64,000 nt of DNA from Lutimonas vermicola (GTDB lineage Bacteria > Bacteroidota > Bacteroidia > Flavobacteriales > Flavobacteriaceae), in the NCBI RefSeq assembly GCF_038433205.1, contig NZ_JBCDNA010000001.1:1-64000 (forward strand). Reading direction: 5' to 3'. Position 1 is the stretch's first letter; the number at the start of each line of letters is the position of its first letter. The position numbers and the translations under genes were made by a program. Under the pieces are notes generated by a model that worked only from the letters and a program-made list of their open reading frames with translations, made no database searches and was not told where the DNA came from. Of this stretch, positions 7,831 through 16,312 are shown piece by piece.

Positions 7831-8604
7831 ATGAATTTTATTGCAAATAATATTAAGCATCTGAGAGAGCTAAAAAATCATACCCAGGAATTTTTTGCCA
7901 ATGAGTTGAATATTAGCAGAGAACGTATAGCGTCTTATGAACAAGGAAGGTCTTCTCCACCGGTTGACATTCTGATCGAGCTTTCCAATTATTTTAACCT
8001 CCCAATTGATGTGCTGATTAAAAATGATCTTTCCAAGGCAGAGGATGCCTCTTTTATCCACATTGGAAATCAGCGGATTCTATTTCCTATCAAGGTCAAT
8101 GAGGATAATGAAGATATGGTTGAGATTGTTGCGGATGACGCTTCAGCAGGTTATTTAAGAGGATATGCAGATCCGGAGTATATCGAAAGTCTGAACAGTT
8201 TGAAACTGCCTTTTTTGCCGACAGGGAAACACAGGGCTTTTCCGATAAAAGGGGATTCCATGCTTCCTATCAAAAGTGGCTCCTTTATCATTGCCCGATA
8301 TCTTGAAGATATCAGTCATTTGAGCAGTGGTAATACCTATATTGTACTGACGCATAATGATGGCCTCGTTTATAAAAGAGTTTACGATAAGGTCGAGGAA
8401 CATCAATGCCTGTTAATGGTATCAGACAACAAAAAGTACGATCCTTATTATGTTCCGATAAATGAAGTTCTCGAATTATGGGAATTCACTTGTCATATCA
8501 ATCTAAGTGAATATGATGAAAGTGAGATCAATACCGAAAGCATTGCTCAAATGCTCACCAATATCGGGATACAGCTGGAATCTATCAGGAAGAAGGTTAA
8601 TTAA
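7831..8604 (+). CDS. XRE-family repressor with S24 self-cleavage domain (LexA-like)
   Basis: Transcription factor of 257 residues. The N-terminal helix-turn-helix (about 5-60) is XRE type, not the winged helix of LexA. The C-terminal S24/LexA peptidase fold has a probable scissile Ala-Gly in SAGYLRGY (A106-G107), nucleophile Ser in KGDSMLP (S143) and general-base Lys in VYKRVY (K182), so all parts for RecA-stimulated self-cleavage are present. It is divergent from dnaE-dinB and most likely represses them and itself. The ATG lies two bases after the second TGTACCA site. A phage-type repressor of the same architecture is the alternative, but no phage genes are nearby. Confidence 0.88.
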   Translation: MNFIANNIKHLRELKNHTQEFFANELNISRERIASYEQGRSSPPVDILIELSNYFNLPIDVLIKNDLSKAEDASFIHIGNQRILFPIKVNEDNEDMVEIVADDASAGYLRGYADPEYIESLNSLKLPFLPTGKHRAFPIKGDSMLPIKSGSFIIARYLEDISHLSSGNTYIVLTHNDGLVYKRVYDKVEEHQCLLMVSDNKKYDPYYVPINEVLELWEFTCHINLSEYDESEINTESIAQMLTNIGIQLESIRKKVN

Positions 8605-8613
8605 AGGTCTAAT

Positions 8614-8732
8614 TTCCGATCACCTCACTTCCGATCGCCTCACTTCCGATCGCCTGGCTTCCGATCGCCTCGGAGTTGAGGGTGTCACTTCCGATCACCT
8701 CAACTCCCATCACCTCAGCTCCGATCACCTCA
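8614..8732 (+). repeat. 15-bp tandem repeat array 2, left flank of the RAYT gene
   Basis: Units of the form TTCCGATCACCTCA or CTCCGATCGCCTCA begin at 8614, 8629, 8644, 8659, 8689, 8704 and 8719, in exact 15-bp register. The unit expected at 8674 is replaced by an inverted copy. This makes a strong hairpin, GGAGTTGAGGGTG (8672-8684) with CACCTCAACTCC (8696-8707), 12 pairs with one bulged G. A smaller stem TCCGA/TCGGA lies at 8660-8674. The array ends 8 bases before the stop codon of the RAYT gene. Confidence 0.85.
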
Positions 8733-8740
8733 CTAAACTT

Positions 8741-9358
8741 TTAAAAATCAACATATGATCTGGCAAGCTCTTTTTTGACAATATCATTATCTCTTAAATT
8801 TGCATAATCCCGTGCAGATGAAAATTCCCAGTCAATATCTTTACTTACCAATCCAGCTTTTACAGGATTATGATGAATATAATTGAAACAAATTTGTGGA
8901 TATTGATTTTCGGGTAACATATTAAATATTGCAATTTTTGATTTCCAGAAATTAGATTGCAGTCCTTTAAACGAGTTTATGACATTTGCCTTAGATTTTT
9001 TTCTAAACAAAGATCCAGTAAACTTATTTTCAGCATTAATGATTCTGGTATAGGACCGAAGCAAAATGCCGATGGATTCGTTTAGAGCTCTTTTTTTATA
9101 TATATTTTGATTCACAATTTCACTTCCGTTTAAAAGCTCTTTTGATTTTTTCTCATAGAAGAGTTCAACTTCTCTTACTAAGATCATCAAATGAAAGTGG
9201 TTTGGCATCAGGCACCAGGCAAGAATGTCTGCATAAGGGCAGATGAATCTATCCATCTTTTTATGAAATAATTGATAATTACTTCTCGTTAAGAATATTT
9301 TTTTCCGATTGTTACCTTGGTTGTAAACATGGTAAATTCTGTCTTTCTCAAAATTCAT
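8741..9358 (-). CDS. REP-associated tyrosine transposase (RAYT, Y1 family)
   Basis: Single-strand DNA transposase-like protein of 205 residues from the HUH/Y1 (TnpA_REP) group. The metal-binding HUH motif is PNHFHLM (H54, H56) and the catalytic Tyr is in FNYIHHNPVKAGLV (Y160), followed by the typical DWEFSSARDYA. The reading frame is intact. RAYTs are usually single-copy 'domesticated' transposases that act on short hairpin repeats in the same genome. Here both flanks carry hairpin-forming 15-bp repeat arrays, so these arrays are the likely substrate. No terminal inverted repeats or target duplications are seen, so it is not a standard insertion sequence. Confidence 0.9.
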   Translation of the reverse strand: MNFEKDRIYHVYNQGNNRKKIFLTRSNYQLFHKKMDRFICPYADILAWCLMPNHFHLMILVREVELFYEKKSKELLNGSEIVNQNIYKKRALNESIGILLRSYTRIINAENKFTGSLFRKKSKANVINSFKGLQSNFWKSKIAIFNMLPENQYPQICFNYIHHNPVKAGLVSKDIDWEFSSARDYANLRDNDIVKKELARSYVDF

Positions 9359-9426
9359 GAAAGTCTTATTTAGAAATTGATGATTTGAGGTTCACAGAAG
9401 TTAACTTATGTAAGTGAAGGTATAAT

Positions 9427-9515
9427 TTCCCATCACCTCAACTCTCATCGCCTTAGCTCCGATCACCTCAGCTCCGATCGCCTCGGAACTCAGGGTTTCA
9501 TCTCCGATCACCTCA
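9427..9515 (+). repeat. 15-bp tandem repeat array 3, right flank of the RAYT gene
   Basis: CACCTC-type cores lie at 9434, 9449, 9464, 9479 and 9509, with the position at 9494 replaced by a diverged block (CAGGGTTTCA), the same plan as array 2. CCTCAGCTCCGA (9466-9477) and TCGGAACTCAGG (9483-9494) form a 12-position stem with two mismatches around a TCGCC loop. The array lies between the RAYT start and porQ. Confidence 0.82.
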
Positions 9516-9570
9516 TAATATCATATTTCATTATTCCATTCCCTCATTATTTCATTTCTTTGTAGAACCT

Positions 9571-10596
9571 ATGAAAATTAGATTCTCGATAGTATTCTTT
9601 ATTATTTTCCAAATCACCTTGGCTCAGGTCGGTGGAGAAAGAATCTATAGCTTTCTGAACATTCCTACATCGGCTCCTCAGGCTGCTTTAGGAGGGGAAA
9701 TACTTACTCTTAACGACGATGTGAACCAACCTTTATGGAATCCCTCAACGATCAGTAAGTTTATGGATAATCAGATAGCTGTGAACTATGTCAATTATTT
9801 AACGGATGTAAATATGGGATCGGCCACCTTTGCCCACTTGATTAACCGGAGGTTCGGCACCTTGCATGCCGGGGTACAGTATATCGATTACGGAGAGTTT
9901 ATAGGTGCAGATGAAGAGGGCAATGAAACAGGAGATTTTGGTGCCCGTGATCTGGCCTTGTCATTAGGCTATGCCTATAATATATCACGTTCAGACTTTT
10001 ATATAGGAATGAACCTTAAGTTCTTAAGCTCTAAAATTGAAAACTTTACCTCACAGGGGGCTGCCATGGATTTTGGCATATTATACTATTCCGATTTAAG
10101 ACCTTATTCATTTACAGCGGTTATCAGAAACCTGGGCTATCAGTTTTCACCTTATGATGAGAAAAGAGAAGAAATTGCCTATGATATTGCAGTGGGTGCA
10201 TCTTATGAATTATCGGATGTGCCAATAAAGTGGCACCTGACCATCAACAGTTTACAGCAGTGGAATATAGCCGTTGCAAACCCTTCGAATGAAGAGACTG
10301 ATCTTGATGGAAACACTATTTCTGAAGATATCAATGTTTTTCAAAATGCAATCAGGCATTTTACAATAGGTGCAGAGTTTTTCCCCAAAAAGAAATTTAA
10401 CCTAAGGCTTGGTTACAATTTCAGAAGGGCAGCCGAGTTAAAACTAACAGAGACCAGAACTTTTGCAGGTATCTCGGCCGGTTTTGGATTAAAAATGGGT
10501 AGATTGAAACTGGATTATGCCTTTACAAAATACCATCCGGTGGATAATTCAAGTACCTTTACACTTTATATTGATTTAACAAGAAAAGGATTTTAA
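9571..10596 (+). CDS. porQ: type IX secretion system protein PorQ
   Basis: Outer-membrane beta-barrel protein of the FadL-like type, 341 residues with a signal peptide (about 1-18). The N-terminal block RIYSFLNIPTSAPQAALGG and the following NPSTIS stretch are characteristic of PorQ. In the type IX system PorQ works with PorU, PorV and PorZ in the surface attachment complex that processes and anchors cargo. One base separates it from cmk, so the two are co-transcribed; this pairing is common in Bacteroidota. The gene supports assignment of the window to that phylum. Confidence 0.88.
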   Translation: MKIRFSIVFFIIFQITLAQVGGERIYSFLNIPTSAPQAALGGEILTLNDDVNQPLWNPSTISKFMDNQIAVNYVNYLTDVNMGSATFAHLINRRFGTLHAGVQYIDYGEFIGADEEGNETGDFGARDLALSLGYAYNISRSDFYIGMNLKFLSSKIENFTSQGAAMDFGILYYSDLRPYSFTAVIRNLGYQFSPYDEKREEIAYDIAVGASYELSDVPIKWHLTINSLQQWNIAVANPSNEETDLDGNTISEDINVFQNAIRHFTIGAEFFPKKKFNLRLGYNFRRAAELKLTETRTFAGISAGFGLKMGRLKLDYAFTKYHPVDNSSTFTLYIDLTRKGF

Positions 10597-10597
10597 A

Positions 10598-11296
10598 ATG
10601 AGTCAGAGCAAGAAAATCATCATAGCGATTGATGGTTACTCATCTACAGGTAAAAGTACCCTGGCCAAGCACTTGGCTAAAGAGATTGGATATGTTTATG
10701 TGGATACCGGAGCTATGTATCGCGCAGTAACCTATTATGCCATGAAACAAGGGTTGATCGATATGGAGCATTTTGACAAAGAAGGCTTGATATCCGATTT
10801 AGATAATATCGATCTTCGCTTTGAATTCAGTCCAGAACTTGGTTATGCCGAAATATTCCTCAACGATCAGAATGTTGAGTCATATATTAGATCCATTGAA
10901 GTTTCGAATTTGGTAAGCAAAGTTGCCCGCATATCCCAAGTAAGAGAAAAACTCGTAGAGCAACAACAAAAAATGGCTTTGAATAAGGGTATCGTAATGG
11001 ATGGCCGTGATATCGGCACGATTGTGTTTCCTCAGGCAGAACTAAAAATATTTATGACTGCGTCAGCTGAAAAACGTGCGCAACGCAGGTATAAGGAAAT
11101 GAAAGACAACGGGGTGCAAATTGAATACGATACGGTTTTGGAAAATGTAACTTCAAGAGACCATCTTGACACAACAAGGGCAGATTCACCGCTGGTTAAA
11201 GCAGAGGACGCCGTAGAAATCGACAATAGCAATATGACCGTTGAAGAGACTTACGCGCTGGCTATGGGCTATGTTAAAGATAAACTTGCCGAGTAG
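10598..11296 (+). CDS. cmk: cytidylate kinase
   Basis: Transfers phosphate from ATP to CMP or dCMP in the cytoplasm for nucleotide supply. The 232-residue protein has a P-loop GYSSTGKST near residues 13-21, the DTGAMYRAV nucleotide-binding motif, MDGRDIGTIVFP and the SRDHLDTTRADSPL lid region, all typical of Cmk. It begins one base after porQ. Length is normal for the family. Confidence 0.97.
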   Translation: MSQSKKIIIAIDGYSSTGKSTLAKHLAKEIGYVYVDTGAMYRAVTYYAMKQGLIDMEHFDKEGLISDLDNIDLRFEFSPELGYAEIFLNDQNVESYIRSIEVSNLVSKVARISQVREKLVEQQQKMALNKGIVMDGRDIGTIVFPQAELKIFMTASAEKRAQRRYKEMKDNGVQIEYDTVLENVTSRDHLDTTRADSPLVKAEDAVEIDNSNMTVEETYALAMGYVKDKLAE

Positions 11297-11343
11297 ATAA
11301 CAGTCGGCAGAGGGAGTTTTTGAAACCTGCAGCAATCATTGAC

Positions 11344-11973
11344 CTAAGGTATATTCAAATACTTATGTGTTTGCAGGGAAATCTTCCATTTTGGATGCTC
11401 CATTACATAATCAACGATAAGCGGGGTCATTTTTTCACGATTACTCCATTCTGGTTGCAGGTATAATTCACATTTCGACCCAACCAGAGCGGCTTGCTCT
11501 TCAGCAAATTTAAAATCGTGCTTGTTGTAGACGATCACTTTCAGTTCATGGGCCGACTGATATACTTCTTCTAAGGGGAGTTTATTTTTTTTCGGAGATA
11601 AACAGATCCAATCATATTGACCAGAAAGGGTATAGGCGCCCGAAGTTTCAATATGGACTTTTATATTTGAATCCTTCAATTTTTTTGTGATATAATCCAT
11701 ATTCCACATCAGTGGTTCACCACCTGTGATTACAACAGTGTTGGCATATTTTTTTGCTTTTTCAACGATACTGTCAGTTTTGGTTGGAGGATGCAGTTCA
11801 GCATTCCAGCTTTCTTTAACATCACACCAGTGGCAACCCACGTCGCATCCGCCAACTCTAATAAAATAAGCTGCTTTTCCGGTATGGTATCCCTCTCCTT
11901 GTATGGTGTAAAACTCTTCCATAAGCGGAAGCATTTCACCTTTTTCTATCAATAATTCTGTTTCTTTCAACAT
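11344..11973 (-). CDS. queE: 7-carboxy-7-deazaguanine synthase
   Basis: Radical SAM enzyme that contracts carboxytetrahydropterin to 7-carboxy-7-deazaguanine in the queuosine/preQ0 pathway. From the chosen start it has 209 residues, with the cluster-binding cysteines in GGCDVGCHWCD (C43, C47, C50). The frame is open for 24 more codons upstream, but ATG 11973 is preferred because family homology starts there and TATATTTG (minus strand, 11978-11985) just upstream looks like a -7 element, implying a very short leader. It is convergent with cmk. The other queuosine genes are not in the window. Confidence 0.93.
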   Translation of the reverse strand: MLKETELLIEKGEMLPLMEEFYTIQGEGYHTGKAAYFIRVGGCDVGCHWCDVKESWNAELHPPTKTDSIVEKAKKYANTVVITGGEPLMWNMDYITKKLKDSNIKVHIETSGAYTLSGQYDWICLSPKKNKLPLEEVYQSAHELKVIVYNKHDFKFAEEQAALVGSKCELYLQPEWSNREKMTPLIVDYVMEHPKWKISLQTHKYLNIP

Positions 11974-12134
11974 GGCGCAAATATAATCAGTAAATTCTGA
12001 ACTGGGGCTATAATTCCCTGATGGAATTAACCCCCTTGCTGACACTTATGGGGAACCTGAATGCCCAAAAAATGTATGTATAATAGATTTTTAATTATTG
12101 TTTAAAAGGGTTAATTTTATCAAAAATCAAATCT

Positions 12135-13637
12135 ATGGCCAATAATAATGAGTTTGTTGACCTGATCGAACAAGGCTATCGGTCCAAAGGAGAGTCGATC
12201 ACTTTGGGAGCGGCGATGTTAGGAGATGAAACACTTACCGGTTCTCTGGTAAATATTCCCTTAAAAACGATAAATCGCCACGGACTTATTTCGGGTGCAA
12301 CCGGAACCGGTAAAACCAAAACTTTGCAGGTTTTTGCCGAGAATCTTTCTGAAAAAGGAATTCCGGTGTTGTTAATGGATTTAAAAGGAGACCTGAGTGG
12401 TTTGGCAAAACCCAGCCCCGGCCACCCAAAAATTGATGAACGGCACGAAAAAATAGGAATTCCATTTGAAGCCAAAGGATTTCCAGTTGAAATATTGACG
12501 ATTTCAGAGCAGGATGGAACGAGGTTAAGAGCGACTGTGTCTGAATTCGGACCGGTATTATTGTCAAGGATATTAGGATTGTCAGAAGTTCAGGAAGGCA
12601 TACTTGCCATTTTATTCCAGTATTGTGATGACAAACAATTGGGTTTACTTGATTTAAAGGACCTTAAGAAAATGTTGCAGTATGCAACTCAGGAAGGAAA
12701 AGCAGAATTGGAAGCATCTTATGGCAGAATTTCAACGGCTTCCACAGGCTCCATATTGAGAAAGATAGTGGCACTCGAGCAACAGGGGGCAGAAATGTTT
12801 TTTGGTGAGCGCTCATTCGACGTTATGGATCTTTGCAGATTGTCGGATGATGGAAGAGGCATTATTTCGGTTTTAAGATTAACCGATGTTCAAGACAAAC
12901 CTCAAATGTTCAGTACGTTTATGTTACAGCTTCTTGCAGAAGTTTACAATTCATTCCCTGAACTTGGCGATAGCGATCGTCCTGAACTTGTTTTATTTAT
13001 TGACGAAGCGCATCTTGTTTTCGAAAATGCCTCAAAATCTTTACTGGATCAACTTGAAAGCATTGTAAAACTGATTCGATCAAAAGGGATAGGAATCTAT
13101 TTTGTTACTCAAAACCCTAAGGATATTCCATCTGATGTATTGTCACAATTGGGTCTTAAAATTCAACACGCATTAAGGGCTTTTACCGCAAAAGACAGAA
13201 AGGCCATTAAACTGGCTGCCGAGAATTACCCTGATTCTGATTATTACGACACTGCAACAGTGCTTACAGAATTGGGTATAGGAGAAGCCCTGGTCTCGGC
13301 TTTAAATGAAAAAGGAGTTCCCACACCTTTGGTAAAGACGATGCTTCGTGCCCCAATGAGCAGGATGGATGTCTTAACAGGTCAAGAGCTCGATGAGCTT
13401 ATTCGTAAATCAAGTATTGCATCCAGGTACAATGAGATTATAGACAGTGAGAGTGCCTACGAAATTTTAAACGAGAAGATTCATAATGCACAACAGAAGG
13501 CCGAAGAATCCAAAAAGGAATCAACCCAAAAAAAGAGTGCAAGACGCTCAGGGATGAACCCTGTTTTAAAAGTCGTTACCAGCGCAGCTTTTATAAGGGG
13601 TGTTTTTGGTATTTTGAACAAAGTTCTGAGAAAATAA
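12135..13637 (+). CDS. HerA-like ATPase, DUF853 family (YjgR-like)
   Basis: Predicted cytoplasmic ATPase of 500 residues from the DUF853 branch of the HerA/FtsK superfamily. Walker A is GATGTGKT (about 54-61) and Walker B is LVLFIDEAH (about residue 290), followed by VTQNPKDIPSDVLSQLG. The C-terminus is lysine-rich and then hydrophobic (AAFIRGVFGILNKVL). Family members are widespread, and their role is poorly known; DNA translocation has been proposed from homology. It appears to be a single-gene unit with an AT-rich upstream region (12046-12134). Confidence 0.88.
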   Translation: MANNNEFVDLIEQGYRSKGESITLGAAMLGDETLTGSLVNIPLKTINRHGLISGATGTGKTKTLQVFAENLSEKGIPVLLMDLKGDLSGLAKPSPGHPKIDERHEKIGIPFEAKGFPVEILTISEQDGTRLRATVSEFGPVLLSRILGLSEVQEGILAILFQYCDDKQLGLLDLKDLKKMLQYATQEGKAELEASYGRISTASTGSILRKIVALEQQGAEMFFGERSFDVMDLCRLSDDGRGIISVLRLTDVQDKPQMFSTFMLQLLAEVYNSFPELGDSDRPELVLFIDEAHLVFENASKSLLDQLESIVKLIRSKGIGIYFVTQNPKDIPSDVLSQLGLKIQHALRAFTAKDRKAIKLAAENYPDSDYYDTATVLTELGIGEALVSALNEKGVPTPLVKTMLRAPMSRMDVLTGQELDELIRKSSIASRYNEIIDSESAYEILNEKIHNAQQKAEESKKESTQKKSARRSGMNPVLKVVTSAAFIRGVFGILNKVLRK

Positions 13638-13722
13638 TATTTACCGGGCAGATTGAGATTAAATTTGCAGGATATCAAATGTGTCTATATATTGGGCCGT
13701 CATAAAACAAAAAAGAACAGAG

Positions 13723-14256
13723 ATGAAGAATTTAATTGGACTACTATTTTTATCAATGATTTTGGTACAATGCGGACAGGACAAAGACACCCTGATCCTC
13801 AAGAATCAGTTGGGAAAAATTAAGAAAAACACGAGTATTGAAGAGCTCGATAAAATTTTTAAGAACGATTCGGTTGAAAAATATCCGTCAAACGCCGAAA
13901 TAATAAGAGAATATAGGGTGTTTGGAATCAATGGTAAACCCGATTTGATATTTTTTCCCATTGTTAAAAACGATTCAATTAAAGGTTTGGATCATGTTAA
14001 GATTTACAGTTCCCGTTATATGACTGAAAAAGGAATTTCCACAACCTCTGCCTTTAAAGATATTGCTGATAATTATTCAATAGATAAAATTGAACCTTCC
14101 TTTAGTGCAGCAATTTTGTTCATCGATGAAATAAATGCAACCATTTCTTTGAATAAAGAAGATCTTGGACTTGACGAGTTTAATATGAATGATATACGTC
14201 AGGATCAGATACCGGATGAGGCAGGAATAAGATATATCAGCTTGTGGTTTGAATAA
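13723..14256 (+). CDS. hypothetical lipoprotein
   Basis: I do not recognise the family. The chosen ATG gives a 177-residue protein starting with a signal peptide and a lipobox ending in VQCG, so it should be a lipid-anchored envelope protein. The frame is open for 14 codons upstream, but that would place a charged stretch before the signal peptide, so the internal start is better. The remainder is a mixed globular sequence without cysteine or obvious motif. It lies between the HerA-like gene and the flavin-binding protein in the same direction. Confidence 0.7.
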   Translation: MKNLIGLLFLSMILVQCGQDKDTLILKNQLGKIKKNTSIEELDKIFKNDSVEKYPSNAEIIREYRVFGINGKPDLIFFPIVKNDSIKGLDHVKIYSSRYMTEKGISTTSAFKDIADNYSIDKIEPSFSAAILFIDEINATISLNKEDLGLDEFNMNDIRQDQIPDEAGIRYISLWFE

Positions 14257-14288
14257 AGAACTCTCCCTATACCATACTTTAAAAAGTG

Positions 14289-14936
14289 ATGAAAACAGAC
14301 AGGTCCAAAGTAAAGAGAATCCCAAAAAGAGGTGCCTATGATACCGAAACCATTTATGGGATTCTGGATAAGGAATTTATTTGTCAGATAGGATTTGTTC
14401 ATCATGATCATCCGGTGGTTATCCCAACGATATATGGTAGACAGGATGATACGCTTTATTTTCACGGTGCCAGTGTAAGCAGGATGCTTCAGTCACTTGA
14501 AGACGGGGTGAATATGTCGCTCAATGTTACAAGAACAAACGCTTTGGTATTGGCGAGATCAGCTTTTCATCATTCCCTCAATTATGAATCAGTGACCCTG
14601 TTTGGCAAAGCTGAATTGGTTTCGGATACAGCAGAAAAGATCGAAGCCCTTCATGTAATTTCTGATCAAATACTCAAGGATCGCTGGCAAGAGGTAAGAC
14701 AGCCCAACGAAAAAGAAATGAACGTAACCAAGGTCTTGAAGTTTTCAATCAGTGAAGGATCTGCAAAAATCAGAAATGAGGGAGTGGGAGATGATAAGGC
14801 CGATTACGAACTGGATATATGGGCAGGACTTGTTCCCATTGAAAGGACTTACGGAATACCTGTTTCGGATCCTTTATTAAAGAAAGGTATTCCTGTTTCA
14901 CAAAGTGTTTTAAACTTAAAAGATGAAAAATTATAA
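14289..14936 (+). CDS. pyridoxamine 5'-phosphate oxidase-like flavin-binding protein
   Basis: A 215-residue member of the split-barrel FMN-binding superfamily, nearest to the NimA-like group. Visible family blocks are RGAYDTETIYGILD, HDHPVVIPTIYGRQDDTLYFHGA, and SVTLFGKAELV. Such proteins bind FMN, heme or F420 and often act as small-molecule reductases; the substrate is not predictable. A GTG precedes the ATG directly, and the ATG is taken as the start. The last 14 bases overlap the following cupin gene, so they are probably co-translated. Confidence 0.8.
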   Translation: MKTDRSKVKRIPKRGAYDTETIYGILDKEFICQIGFVHHDHPVVIPTIYGRQDDTLYFHGASVSRMLQSLEDGVNMSLNVTRTNALVLARSAFHHSLNYESVTLFGKAELVSDTAEKIEALHVISDQILKDRWQEVRQPNEKEMNVTKVLKFSISEGSAKIRNEGVGDDKADYELDIWAGLVPIERTYGIPVSDPLLKKGIPVSQSVLNLKDEKL

Positions 14937-15285
14937 GGTTCAACGAGCTCCTTTTGTAGTTCCCACTGATGATGGAAAGCTTATCGAAGAACATTTTGGA
15001 CTGGCAAGTATTAAGGCAGACCTTAGTTTGGCGCATATGATCGCTCCTCCAGGCTGGAGTGAGCCCTTTCAAACTCCTGATTTTGATGAGTTTACTTATG
15101 TGATCAAAGGCAAGAAAAAGTTTGTGATTGAAAATGATGAAGTCATCCTGGAAGCCGGGCAATCGATAAAAATTTCTAAAGGGGCGAGGGTCCAGTATTC
15201 AAACCCGTTTAAAGAACCTTGCGAGTATATTGCCGTTTGCAGTCCCCCTTTTCAACTGGATCTTGCCAATAGGGAAGACGAATAG
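14923..15285 (+). CDS. small cupin-domain protein
   Basis: A single cupin barrel of 120 residues. The motifs PGWSEPFQTPDFDEFTYVIKGKKKFVIE and SKGARVQYSN fit the two cupin boxes, but the usual metal-binding HxH of motif 1 is absent (PGWSEPF), so metal-dependent catalysis is doubtful. It may be a binding protein or small-molecule sensor. Its ATG lies inside the end of the flavin-binding gene. Confidence 0.75.
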   Translation: MKNYKVQRAPFVVPTDDGKLIEEHFGLASIKADLSLAHMIAPPGWSEPFQTPDFDEFTYVIKGKKKFVIENDEVILEAGQSIKISKGARVQYSNPFKEPCEYIAVCSPPFQLDLANREDE

Positions 15286-15374
15286 TTAGAAAAGGATCCT
15301 TAACTATTCAGGGCTTGATCAATGCCTGTGCAGAACAACTCCTTGAAAAATTAGAAGAACGCTAATTTCAAATA

Positions 15375-16250
15375 TTAATCCCTGTTTTCACAGGCTTGTA
15401 AAGTATTTTTCAGCAACATAGCGATAGTCATCGGTCCAACGCCTCCGGGAACAGGAGTTATAAATGAAGCTTTTTTACTCACAGATTCAAAGTCAACATC
15501 ACCTGCCAAACGATATCCTCGTTTTTTCGAATCATCTTTAACCCTGGTAATTCCGACATCAATAATGGTGGCGCCGTCTTTGACCATATCTCCGGTTAAA
15601 AACTCAGCAATCCCAAGGGCAGCTACCACGATATCAGCTTCTCTCGTAATTGAGGCAAGATCCCTGGTACGACTATGCGCAAGGGTCACGGTTGCATTCC
15701 CTACTTTCCTCTTTTGACTGAGCAGGATACTCAGTGGTCTGCCGACAATATGGCTTCTTCCTATCACAACTACTTTCTTCCCTGAGGTTTCAACTTCATA
15801 TCTTTCCAGTAATTCAAGTATGCCATAGGGTGTAGCCGGTAAAAAGGAAGGCAGATCAAGCGTCATTTTTCCCACATTGACAGGATGGAATCCATCAACA
15901 TCCTTATCCGGATCGACCGCCATTAGAACCTTTTGCTCATCTATCTGTTTGGGCAAAGGAAGTTGGACGATAAAACCGTCTATATCTTTGTCATTATTTA
16001 ATTCCTCAATCTCATGCAATAACTGCTCTTCGGTGGTATCTTCAGGAAGATCTATCAATGTGGAATTAAAACCTACTTTTTGACAGGACTTCACTTTACT
16101 GTTTACATAAGTCATACTGGCTCCATCAGTACCAACAATAATTGCGGCGAGATGAGGTGTTTTTAATCCTGCTTCCTTCCGTTTTGCCACAGCTATAGCA
16201 ATTTCATCTTTAATGTTGTCAGAGGTCTTTTTACCGTCCAGTATGATCAT
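15375..16250 (-). CDS. folD: methylenetetrahydrofolate dehydrogenase/cyclohydrolase
   Basis: Bifunctional enzyme interconverting 5,10-methylene-, 5,10-methenyl- and 10-formyl-tetrahydrofolate with NADP, in cytoplasmic one-carbon metabolism. The 291-residue protein shows the catalytic Tyr/Lys block YVNSKVKSCQKVG, the substrate loop PLPKQIDEQKV, the DVDGFHP motif, nucleotide-binding VVIGRSHIVGRP and the C-terminal TPVPGGVGPMT. It lies 62 bases downstream of ffh on the same strand. Confidence 0.97.
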   Translation of the reverse strand: MIILDGKKTSDNIKDEIAIAVAKRKEAGLKTPHLAAIIVGTDGASMTYVNSKVKSCQKVGFNSTLIDLPEDTTEEQLLHEIEELNNDKDIDGFIVQLPLPKQIDEQKVLMAVDPDKDVDGFHPVNVGKMTLDLPSFLPATPYGILELLERYEVETSGKKVVVIGRSHIVGRPLSILLSQKRKVGNATVTLAHSRTRDLASITREADIVVAALGIAEFLTGDMVKDGATIIDVGITRVKDDSKKRGYRLAGDVDFESVSKKASFITPVPGGVGPMTIAMLLKNTLQACENRD

Positions 16251-16312
16251 TGTCTATTGTTTAAGGATTTTTATAAATCTAGAGATGCTGTCAAATACAT
16301 GAAATCCAGCTT

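Noticed and set aside
8507..8758. Open frame encoding SDHLT/SDRLA pentapeptide repeats
   Set aside because: It starts within the XRE-S24 gene in another frame and then translates the 15-bp DNA repeat; the conserved feature is the DNA hairpin, not a protein.
8741..9358. Ordinary IS200/IS605 insertion sequence
   Set aside because: The sequence pattern (PNHFHLM, YIHHNPVKAGLV) is of the RAYT group and the flanks are repeat arrays rather than IS ends; there is no TnpB.
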